NCBI GenBank assembly: GCA_045616125.1
Contig: JAZLGC010000060.1
Location: 1-64,000, forward strand
DNA from: Treponema_I sp045616125
GTDB lineage: Bacteria > Spirochaetota > Spirochaetia > Treponematales > Treponemataceae
Direction of reading: 5' to 3'
Length of the DNA stretch: 64,000 nt
Below, piece after piece: positions 32,501-40,000 of this stretch. Positions within the stretch are counted from its first letter, which is position 1. Every line of letters starts with the position of its first letter. The notes under the pieces are model-generated. The model made no database searches. It was not told the origin of the DNA and worked only from the letters and a program-made list of their open reading frames with translations. Made by a program: the position numbers and the translations under genes.

Positions 32501-35302
32501 AATGCTTTTGCCGGTTGTACCAGTCTTACAACGCTTTCAGGCCTCGGTTCCGGTAGCTGGTACGCCTATAATGGAACATCTAAAACCCTGGCTGAATATA
32601 CTTCAGCCGATTTGTCGACCGGATTGAAAGGAACCGGTGGAAGAGTTTCTGCTTTCATTAAGGACGCCGCCCCAGCTGAAGCAATAGCAGCAACAAACCT
32701 TGTTGATCTGGTAAAAAGCAAGACAAACACTGCCTCCTCTCACTTTGACCTTACCTTCTTCGGAGAGATTGCATCTGTTTTCGATCTGTCACCCCTTCAA
32801 AACCTGACAGTTGGAGTTGAAGGAGCCACCATCGGACTAGATCTTTCTCAGGTAACTATTACTGGTACTTCAAGTACAGCGCGAACCTTGCCAGATTCCT
32901 TTTTCCAAGGATATACAAATATCGCATCTGAGGACACTCCTTATACATATGAAGGAGATCCACAAACCGCTATTGCTCTCGTATTGAAATCCATCAAGCT
33001 ACCACAAAACCTGGAATCAATCGAAACCTGGGCATTTGCATATTCTCCAAAACTTGAATCTGTATCAATTCCAGCTACCGTAAAAACTTTAAATGGTAAT
33101 ACTTTCTGCGCTGCTGAATCTTTGAATAGCGTAACTTTTGAATCCGGCTCACAGCTTATCACTATTGGAAGTGAGGCCTTTTATCATACTCCAGCGTTAA
33201 CAGCAATCACGCTTCCCGAGACTCTTGAACAAATAGATTCCAGAGCCTTTAGAGATTCTAGTATAACCAGCATCATCATTCCTGATTCTACAGATTTCAA
33301 ACGTGGAACTCCGGGTGAATTTATATTTGCTGATTGTACATCTCTTACTTCTGTGACAATCGGTTCCGGTGTTACTGTCATGGACAGGAGTTTTGAAGGC
33401 TGTACTAATCTGGAAAATTTAACCATAAAAGGAGATGGCAGATGGTATGCCAACTTCAAAAATGAGATTTCAGGCATTTACAATCAAACTATTACTGAAG
33501 TATCAAGTAACACTGAATTAATAGATCTGTTAAAAACTGACAACGCAACCCGTAGATCTGCTCTCTATAGGAATGCTCAACTTTCTACAGTTATCTCCAA
33601 CGCAACAGATTTGATAAATACGATGAGCTCATATTTTGATTTGAATTATAAAATTGCTATCAGTGTACCTTTCTCTAACTGGTCAGATTTAAACCCACTG
33701 AAAGATATTACTCTTGGAAATGGACACACTTGTACCATCGACCTAAGTAGCGCCACCACGACTACAGGAATGCCCGAGAACTTCCTGAATGGTAAAGACT
33801 CGATAACAGTAATTCCACCAGGAGGAACTGCAGCAACCGTCAGTTTTACCTATGACCTTGAAGGGTTCTCATTCAAAAGTTCATTCAGTTACCCTGCTGA
33901 AGGGGATATTGGTAGTGGAACATACCAGATAAATCAGTTTGAACAGGATGACGGAACTACCTATGGTACATTACTTTTATACAATCTTGCCGGCGTCTCA
34001 GAAAGTGACCTTAAAGAATATCTGAAGACCATTATTCTTAAGTATTCTGATAAAGCCCCTCTAAATCCTACAGAAAAGGTAAATTACACCTTATCAGAAG
34101 GTTTGATGGAGGAATATAACACCATTACGGAAACACAGGAGCAGGACCTCACTGATAATGATCTCTTTAAGATTCTTACCTATACTGTTCATCTTGGAAG
34201 CTGTGACGGAGAACAAGTAACATTTGATACAAGCAGTGGCTCAGTTACACAGTGGAGTGAGCAATATGAATGGGAAGTAATCATAACGAACGGAACCGCT
34301 GACTGTATAATTTACGGTTACGAGGGTTCCTGGTTCCCATTTGGACATGATCAATTCATCAACGATATTCTCTCTAAAACAACTGCAAAAGATAAAACAA
34401 GCATAGTCTCGGTTACATTACCAACTGATTTCCTGGAAGGTAAAACCACTGTATATTGGATAGATGGCTCTATCACCAGTGAAGAAGAACTGATAAATGC
34501 AGCTAGTGATGGTGGAACCTATGCTCTTGGTGCAAACATTGAGGTTTCCGAGCCAATTCCAATCTACAAATCATTAAGCCTTTTAAGTGTTGCAGGAAAT
34601 ACTTATACCATCTGGAAAACCGATGGTGAATGGAATCCTGAAGATCCCGAAGATCCTGAAAATTCTCTGGCTGCAAAACCGTTGTTTTATACAGATGAAG
34701 AAAACGATAACAGCAACATCAGTCTGACTATGGAGAATATCATCCTTGATGGTGGATCTAATGAGGATATCAAGGGTTCTGATTCCGGTCTGCTTGACTT
34801 CGGAGGAAACAAAATCACTCTGACAAATGTGATATTCCAGAATAACTGGAAAGACTGGGACTGGTCAAATTTCAGTGGTCTCAATCTAAATTGTAGTACC
34901 GCCACGCTTGATAACTGTACTTTCCAAAACCTTCACATTAGTGGAGGATCAGCTCGTGCACCTGGAATCAATATCATAAAAGGTGATGTCACCATTAAAG
35001 ACTGTCTTTTTGGGAACAACACAGTAAATGATGAAGGTAATGATGCCTACCAATATGGTAGAGACATTTGGATTGATGAATCATATTCCGGTAATAAGGT
35101 TATCGTTACCGGAACAACCAGACATCTTGAAGAATTAAGTTACCTGGAAATCGGATCTTATAACATCGCACACTTTGAACTTGGTAATGAAACTGGAAAA
35201 ATCAAGCTCTCTCTTCTTTGTAATAAAACAGTTGCCGCTGGTCTAACTGAATACGGATTAGAAGAATCGTCAGTAAATTATAATCACGGTAGTCCCGAGT
35301 AA
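29549..35302 (+). CDS. Giant BspA-type leucine-rich-repeat lipoprotein, copy 1
   Basis: The 1917-residue protein starts at ATG 29549 (GTGGGGA upstream). A lipoprotein signal with lipobox AVTSC puts it on a membrane surface via Cys. After a Ser/Thr-rich spacer come beta-sandwich-like domains (about 60-280) and an InlB-B-like module ending GYEFSYWWDGEN and VTLYPLWQRG (near 290-375). Then come many BspA (LRR_5) repeats such as AFAGLTNLTTVTF and IEIPNSVTTIGDSAF (about 470-1350). A C-terminal right-handed beta-helix-like region follows (about 1640-1900; LTMENIILDGG, ATLDNCTFQNL). BspA repeats bind host matrix or other bacteria. Copy 2 lies 7.5 kb downstream and is about 63 residues shorter. The middle LRR sections differ most. 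Confidence 0.92.
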   Translation: MKKMNKTVFASVFFAACMLIAVTSCKNLFNPLHEIEHNSEIEQQSESTKSTESSSGNGLSAGPQKITVSLGASTNQTSTPSRSVFPTGYNPADITVNSFTSFTLTSSEPISGKNVLSWSTYDAFSHASIELDTVKTYVLTLSATYKGGTWSSNQVTWNKTDRTIQFTLKPTGEGTLGVSLDITEVAEQAETIRFWISDSPVINRSTDPIKTFDPLTGTDTPITWQMPACSAGKHYALFEILDKNGASTIVGPESIYILPGQSSVWSQEIELLNRKYKITFSQEGFDYDDREKPVAARLVEGAVIPGPWVQNIYETTPELPNDWNSDLGMEDLFIPPAGYEFSYWWDGENEWWAGDTIYGDASNHDVTLYPLWQRGSYIYNSSTEEEINNFIQRETEDETKTEITVSFESDTPLAVWNTAFSALAAAGQSKPVVLNLQNVDIDWFATNICPDPENPDAAKTFARIAGTSDTPNTWIKQIRVPLNTKKIPDYAFYNCTALEQIIYDTAYTITEIGDYAFAKDKNFTSIYNRDKGEGCPTSQGLVIGKGAFSESGITSIPTSFSYTTASGLKPITIGDEAYKDCQSLTSIEVNVAIAEIGAKAFEGCSNLTSVVFKPHSTYSTLLKTIGEGAFAGTAITAIEIPYSVTTIGDSAFAGLTNLTTVTFETSTNRKLTKIGTNAFRGTGITAIEIPNSVTTIGDSAFQECTSLAAVTIDSTASKLKTIGELAFEKCAFTTFTLPATVTSMGRAAFAKNTALTEFKFASNYKLHKIPAQCFYECTNFSTISLGASITYVDYDAFVGTKSDNLTSGNLLASTWTTFTLDENYQPIDYTREGLVSNKIKANVNGTTRERYVRDFSLTVNTADEIYDFISECSTLPKTIPLGIAGASSSFSWSDFKEILDGIENTNEYGIYLMLTDIQIPESAPEELKVIPDNLLKNKTWLKQIALPHAFSDYPYMTAIGENAFSGCTNLTEVSNLNDVTRFGENAFAGCTSLTTLSGLGSGSWYAYNGTSKTLAEYTSADLSTGLKGTGGRVSAFIKDAAPAEAIAATNLVDLVKSKTNTASSHFDLTFFGEIASVFDLSPLQNLTVGVEGATIGLDLSQVTITGTSSTARTLPDSFFQGYTNIASEDTPYTYEGDPQTAIALVLKSIKLPQNLESIETWAFAYSPKLESVSIPATVKTLNGNTFCAAESLNSVTFESGSQLITIGSEAFYHTPALTAITLPETLEQIDSRAFRDSSITSIIIPDSTDFKRGTPGEFIFADCTSLTSVTIGSGVTVMDRSFEGCTNLENLTIKGDGRWYANFKNEISGIYNQTITEVSSNTELIDLLKTDNATRRSALYRNAQLSTVISNATDLINTMSSYFDLNYKIAISVPFSNWSDLNPLKDITLGNGHTCTIDLSSATTTTGMPENFLNGKDSITVIPPGGTAATVSFTYDLEGFSFKSSFSYPAEGDIGSGTYQINQFEQDDGTTYGTLLLYNLAGVSESDLKEYLKTIILKYSDKAPLNPTEKVNYTLSEGLMEEYNTITETQEQDLTDNDLFKILTYTVHLGSCDGEQVTFDTSSGSVTQWSEQYEWEVIITNGTADCIIYGYEGSWFPFGHDQFINDILSKTTAKDKTSIVSVTLPTDFLEGKTTVYWIDGSITSEEELINAASDGGTYALGANIEVSEPIPIYKSLSLLSVAGNTYTIWKTDGEWNPEDPEDPENSLAAKPLFYTDEENDNSNISLTMENIILDGGSNEDIKGSDSGLLDFGGNKITLTNVIFQNNWKDWDWSNFSGLNLNCSTATLDNCTFQNLHISGGSARAPGINIIKGDVTIKDCLFGNNTVNDEGNDAYQYGRDIWIDESYSGNKVIVTGTTRHLEELSYLEIGSYNIAHFELGNETGKIKLSLLCNKTVAAGLTEYGLEESSVNYNHGSPE

Positions 35303-35311
35303 CCCAACAAT

Positions 35312-35341
35312 GCTGCAGTCCCCACTGCAGCCTTGTTTTTT
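35312..35341 (+). terminator. Intrinsic terminator after BspA copy 1
   Basis: GCTGCAGT-CCCC-ACTGCAGC (35312-35331) followed by CTTGTTTTTT, 9 nt after the stop codon. The corresponding terminator after copy 2 has the same stem with one extra pair. Confidence 0.9.
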
Positions 35342-35666
35342 GTACATCACAAATGCGTATGCTCAGCATCAGATATTCCTGTCGGCAACAAAATTTCTCC
35401 ATAGACAGGAAAATCATCCCACGGGCACAAATCAAAAAGCATTCACCCTGGGAAATACCTATTTTTCTTCCGCAATGGATGCATTACTAGGTACGGTCTG
35501 CGATTTCTGGACCCTTTTTCCGCCCACGAACCAAAATCCAGGGCTTTCGTCACCTAACATCAATCTAAAAAAACTGGCTTCTCACGCATTTCAGAATAGA
35601 AAAACGCTTTTTCGGCCGTCTATTTCTTCTTTCATACCTATTCCGACCTCATTTTTCATGAAACGC
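35342..35666. other. Intergenic region of unit 1 with hairpins
   Basis: No gene is supported here. From left to right it holds a block shared with unit 2 (GCGTATGCTCAGCATCAGAT), a hairpin TTCCTGTC / GACAGGAA (35376-35383 with 35404-35411), and the 219-nt element bounded by two stem-loops (35455-35673), described separately. Confidence 0.6.
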
Positions 35667-35673
35667 TAGGTAT
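35455..35673 (-). other. Two-stem conserved element, unit 1 copy (possible structured RNA)
   Basis: Stem A: TACCTA (35456-35461) with TAGGTA (35488-35493). Stem B: ATACCTA (35634-35640) with TAGGTAT (35667-35673). Between them lie blocks shared with unit 2, including ATTTCTGGACCC and AGGGCTTTCGTCACC. Unit 2 has the same layout over 220 nt, with arms changed to ACCTGT/ACAGGT on both strands of each stem. The element lies in the 3' flank of the nuclease remnant, read on the minus strand. Confidence 0.55.
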
Positions 35674-35932
35674 ATTTCAGTTCAAATCCTCGCCTTTTCA
35701 GGGCTTCAATCTCAGTTTGTAATTTTCCAATAATCACCTGGTCTTCCAGCCGCTGCTCTTCCCACCCTTCAGCATAACCTTCAGAAAGCGCTTCTGTACG
35801 CGCCTATCTAACGGCAAGTTTTTTTTCAGACCAGGTGTCTCTCAGGAACTATTCGCGGGAAAGTGCAATAGTGGCATCAATTTCATCTTTTGACAAAGAA
35901 ACTGGGAACGTTATGACGGAATTTGCCCATAC
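35668..35932 (-). pseudogene. C-terminal remnant of an Rpn-family nuclease gene
   Basis: On the minus strand this reads SKDEIDATIALSRE, a stop, FLRDTWSEKKL, a frameshift in a run of eight A (plus strand T), then EEQRLEDQVIIGKLQTEIEA and LKRRGF. It matches the C-terminus of the intact gene at 43478-44410 (SQDEIDAAIALSREKFLRD and so on). The first roughly 220 codons are absent. The sequence upstream of the break is the promoter of the DUF3791 gene, so the missing part was lost or replaced when that locus arrived or when the unit recombined. Confidence 0.9.
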
Positions 35933-35961
35933 CTTCACTTATTAGGGTGAATAAATTATGT

Positions 35962-35967
35962 TATAAT
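35962..35967 (+). promoter_or_regulatory. -10 box of the DUF3791/DUF3990 operon
   Basis: A perfect TATAAT ends 7 nt before the ATG at 35975, so the operon is probably leaderless. A weak TTATTA lies 17 bp upstream of it (35939-35944). The AT-rich sequence GAATAAATTATGTTATAATAA melts easily. Confidence 0.55.
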
Positions 35968-35974
35968 AAACGCA

Positions 35975-36193
35975 ATGAACGAAGAACAGCAGATTTTATT
36001 TATGCAGATCAGACTCATAAGAATAACTTCTGAAAAACTTGGAATAACTTTGAAGCAAACCGCAGAGATGTTTGATAAATTCAAAGTTCTCCCTTTTATC
36101 CGTGACTGTTGGGGAATATTCCACGTTGAAGGAGATTATGCTGTTTATGAAGAAATCCGGGACTATCTGATTTCCAAAGGGGCTGCCATATGA
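35975..36193 (+). CDS. DUF3791-like small protein
   Basis: A 72-residue protein with the DUF3791 pattern as I know it. An N-terminal helix with FMQIRLIRITSEKLGIT is followed by a segment ending MFDKFKVLPFIRDCW, then a C-terminal EIRDYLISKG. These small helical proteins are usually found directly before a DUF3990 gene, as here. Its stop overlaps the next start by 4 bp (ATGA), so the two are translationally coupled. Gene order and size suggest the antitoxin or accessory partner of the DUF3990 protein. That is inference. There is no Shine-Dalgarno, and the -10 box is 7 nt upstream. Confidence 0.8.
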   Translation: MNEEQQILFMQIRLIRITSEKLGITLKQTAEMFDKFKVLPFIRDCWGIFHVEGDYAVYEEIRDYLISKGAAI

Positions 36194-36756
36194 GAAAACT
36201 TGAGCAAGGCATGATTCTTTATCACGGCAGCTATTGCATTGTTGAAAATCCGGATTTAACAAAATGTGCAAAATACAAAGATTTTGGACAAGGCTTCTAT
36301 CTTACAACTTCAAAAGAGCAGGCAAAAAGTTTTGCAAAAATTACTGCTACAAAAGCAATGGCCAGAGGTCTTATTTCTGTAAACGAGCAGTTTGGATATG
36401 TTTCATTTTTTAAGGTAAATGATGTCCAGGAATTAAAAAGCTTTGGTTTTGAAACAGCAGATAAGGAATGGCTTCACTGTATTGTTGCACATAGAAAATC
36501 CGATGTCTTTTTAAATATGATGAACAGAATGAAGGATTTTGATGTAATTTCCGGAAAGATTGCAAATGACAATACAAACGCTACTATTCTTGCATATATG
36601 AGCAATTTTTACGGGGAAATGGGCACCGAGAATGCAGACAATATGTGTATAAGCCTACTGCTACCGGGAAAACTACAGGATCAATTTTGCTTTAGAACAG
36701 AAAAATCAATCTCAAAATTGCAATTTCTGAAAAGTGAAAAAGTGGCATTATTATAG
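36190..36756 (+). CDS. DUF3990-like protein, candidate ADP-ribosyltransferase-fold toxin
   Basis: A 188-residue soluble protein. The N-terminus has ILYHGSYCIVENPDL (His12) and KDFGQGFYLTTSKEQAKSFA (Gly35, Tyr37, Thr39), followed by alternating strands and helices and a C-terminal DQFCFRTEKSISKL (Gln165, Glu171). YHGS, GFYLT and a late Glu/Gln are laid out like the H-Y-E motif of ADP-ribosyltransferases, and I recall DUF3990 being grouped in that fold clan. This should be checked. It starts four bases inside the DUF3791 gene and is followed by a third small gene 13 nt later. The set lies beside a broken nuclease gene between two duplicated BspA units, a typical place for a horizontally moved stabilising or defence locus. 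Confidence 0.75.
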   Translation: MRKLEQGMILYHGSYCIVENPDLTKCAKYKDFGQGFYLTTSKEQAKSFAKITATKAMARGLISVNEQFGYVSFFKVNDVQELKSFGFETADKEWLHCIVAHRKSDVFLNMMNRMKDFDVISGKIANDNTNATILAYMSNFYGEMGTENADNMCISLLLPGKLQDQFCFRTEKSISKLQFLKSEKVALL

Positions 36757-36769
36757 CCAGAGGTTTTTT

Positions 36770-36985
36770 ATGGATAACAAAAATGTAATTGCCATGGACT
36801 TGGTTGCAAAAATGACAGTAGAACAGCTTGCAAAAGAACAGAATAAAAATATTGAAGAAGTCCTGATTTCATTTATGGAATCAAACACAGGCAGAATGGT
36901 TTATGACGATTCAACAAAACTCTGGTGGGATGGACCTTTAGCAGTTGTACAGGAATACAAAACCGAAATGGGAATCGTTGGATAA
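36770..36985 (+). CDS. Small third protein of the DUF3791/DUF3990 locus
   Basis: A 71-residue protein from the ATG at 36770 (AGAGG six bases upstream; an earlier in-frame ATG at 36734 lies inside the DUF3990 gene without a site). It has an N-terminal helical part with a helix-turn-like LAKEQNKNIEEVLISFMES. The C-terminus is distinctive (VYDDSTKLWWDGPLAVV). I recognise the pattern as one that recurs with DUF3990 genes but know no function. It could be the DNA-binding or neutralising component. Thirteen nucleotides separate it from the DUF3990 gene, so one operon is likely. Confidence 0.65.
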   Translation: MDNKNVIAMDLVAKMTVEQLAKEQNKNIEEVLISFMESNTGRMVYDDSTKLWWDGPLAVVQEYKTEMGIVG

Positions 36986-37010
36986 TCACGCCCTTTTTTT
37001 CTTAAATTTA

Positions 37011-37039
37011 TTAGAAAAGTTCTGTTTTTGCGCTATAGT
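37011..37039 (+). promoter_or_regulatory. Promoter of the second BspA gene
   Basis: TTAGAA (37011-37016), a 17-bp spacer and TATAGT (37034-37039). A second hexamer TATAAT overlaps it at 37037-37042. The layout copies the promoter of the first BspA gene. Confidence 0.6.
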
Positions 37040-37069
37040 ATAATCAATATTTTTATAAGTGGGAAAAAT

Positions 37070-40000
37070 ATGAAAAAGACTACCAGAAACCTTTTCGCAC
37101 CCGTTTTTTTTGCGTTATTTGTGCTTCTAGCCGTTACGTCGTGTAAAAATCTTTTCAATCATTCTTTGGATGAACTTGACTCCGAAATCACACAGAAAAC
37201 AGAAAGCGCCAAAAGCTCAGCAAGTTCTGGCGGTAACGGATTGTCTGCTGTCCCTCAGATTGTTTCCGTATCCTTAGGAGCATCTACCAACCAGAAACCG
37301 ACAACCCGCACTGTTTTTCCTGCAGGATTCAACCCCACCATCGAATCATTTACTGGTTTCACTCTTTCCACTTCAGAACCCATTAACGGTAAATCTATTC
37401 TTTCATGGTCCACCTACGACGCCTTTACCAGAAGCGTAATTGACCTTGATTCAACCAAAACCTATGCCCTTACCTTAAGTGCAACCTATCAGGCCGGCAC
37501 CTGGTCTTCTGACCAGATTACCTGGAACAAATCAGACCGCACCATCCAGTTCACCCTGAAGCCCACTGGAACCGGTACTTTCAGTGTTTCTCTTGATATT
37601 ACCGCCGTTGCAGAACAGGCTCAGACCGTAAAATTCTGGATTTCAGATACTGCCGCCATAGACCGTACAAAGACCCCAACTGGAACTTTTGATGCCCAAA
37701 CCGGCAAAGACTCCCCCATTACCTGGTCCGACCCTAACCGTGCCTCCGGCAAATTCTACGCCCTCTTCGAAATTCTCGACAAAAACGGCGCCTCCACCAT
37801 CGTTGGCCCCGAAGCCATCTACGTTTTCCCGGGACAGACATCCCTGTGGACAACACCAGTAATTGAAGTCCTGAACAGAAACTACAAGATTACCTTCAGC
37901 CTGGAAGGTATGGAATACAAAAACTTACCCTATCCGAATGATCCAGACTTCAACTATAAGGTCTCTGCTACCCTTGTTCCAGGTTCTTCATTGCCTGAAC
38001 CCTACGTACAGAACATTTATGAAACAAGTCAGGAATTGCCGAACTTGAATGATGTTATCTTAAGAACACCTACCGGATATGAATTTTACGCTTGGTGGGA
38101 TGGAGAAACTTTCAACCAATATGGGCAGCCTGCAATTTTCAATAAATATGGTAGCACCACCATCGGTGGCGGGAAATATACTGATGACATAACCCTGTAT
38201 CCAGTTTGGCTCAATTACGGATACATATACGACTATTCTACCAGAGAAGATATAGAAAACTATGTTAACCAGAGAATCCAGGACGAACTTGTAGACAGCA
38301 TTATCATTAATCTTCCAGATGGATTCAAGGACTTTGCAAACAACACTGAAGTTTGGAATACTACCATTTCTGTACTGAACAATAATGAAGAACTCATGAC
38401 AAGTGACAAAGGCGTAGAATTACGTCTTAATTGTGTTGATTCCGATTGGCTTGTAGAAAATCTTGCACGTGTTGCAGGTACTGATGATAAACCAAACACC
38501 TGGCTTAGTGTGATTACATTGCCGCAAAGTCCCTCAAAAATCCCGGCTTATGCCTTCTATAACTGTACTGCATTGAAATCAATTTCTATACCAACTAATT
38601 ATACCGAAATCGGAGACTCAGCTTTCAGCGGTTCAGCAATTACATCCATATCCATACCAGATAGTGTTACCACCATAGGAGCCAGTGCATTCAAAGACTG
38701 TGCTGCATTGGAAACAGTAACCCTGTCTAATTATTCAGCCCTTGCCACAATCGGAGAATCTGCATTTGAAAACACTGCTATCAAAGAAATTTTTCTTCGC
38801 TACAAGGTAGCCACTATAGGTGACAGTGCATTTAAAAACTGTACAAACCTTGCAAAGGTTTCTATTAATTCGGCCGCACCTCTTACCTCAATCGGCGCAA
38901 ATGCTTTTGAAGGCTGTGCCTTTACAACATTTACCCTGCCGGCAAATGTTACATCCATGGGAGAAGCTGCCTTTGCAAAAAATGAGAAGCTTACGGAATT
39001 TCTGTTTGCAAGCGGCTATAAACTTCATAAAATTCCGGCACGGTGTTTTTATGGATGTTCGGATTTGTCCAAAATTCAACTTGGTGCAGGAATTACCTAC
39101 GTTGATTATGATGCATTTTTTGGCACGGCTTTAAAAAAAGAGACAGAGAATACTAGAGATTTTGCATGTACTAACCAATATGCCGCTCAGTGGACAATTT
39201 TTACTTTGAATGAAGACTTTCAGCCCATTAGCTGTACACGAAGCAGTGACATTGAGTCAGCAATAGTCACAAACAAAGAAAAGGATACGGAAAGAAACAT
39301 TGAGCGTTATGTAAGGGATTTTTCTTTTTCAGTAAATACAGCTGATGAGATTTTTTCTTACATTGAAGAATGCAAAACCTTAAATGGCGTAATCCCTTTA
39401 GGAATTTGTGGCGGAACATTTGAATGGGACGATGTAAAAAACATAATTGATGGTATTACCTGCGAAAATACAAACGGTATCGAATTGATATTAACAAGTC
39501 TCCTAATTGCTCAAGATGCTTCCGTAGAAAAGAAGACAATCCCTGCGGGCTTTTTTGAAGGAAAGACTTGGTTAACGGAAATTAGTCTTCCTCATTATTC
39601 TTCTGATTCCCCATTTATTTCTGTCATTGGTGATAATGCCTTCTCCGGTTGCACAAATCTTACTTCAATAACCATGATTGACGGCCTTACCAAAATCGGC
39701 AAAAAAGCTTTCTCTGAATGTTCGAATCTTTCAATTACTTTATCAAATAAAATTGAGTATATAGGGACAAAAGCATTTGAGAATGTAAAATCCGTAATAG
39801 CCGGCTTAGTTAAAGACAACTGGACACAGGTTACAGTTATGGACGGCAATGCTTCTTATGCCCATATTACCGTTAATGATTGGAAAAGCACCATTAAAAA
39901 TGAAAAAAGTTCATCAGCATTCTACCGCGATGTTCCGCTTTCTGCATTCAGTTCCACTGCCCCTGATACAGCACGTGTCCAGCAGATGTATGCTATTGCA

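Larger units (their letters stand above)
29480..35935. repeat. Tandem duplication, unit 1 (promoter, BspA gene, terminator, nuclease remnant)
   Basis: Unit 1 shares its order and much sequence with unit 2 (about 36998-44410). Both have a promoter segment CTTAAATTTATTAGAAAAGT, a BspA lipoprotein, the GCTGCAGT terminator, a GCGTATGCTCAGCATCAGAT block, the CCTGTC hairpin with loop GCAACAAAATTTCTCCAT, the 219/220-nt two-stem element and an Rpn-family nuclease on the minus strand. In unit 1 the nuclease is only a remnant. Confidence 0.85.
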
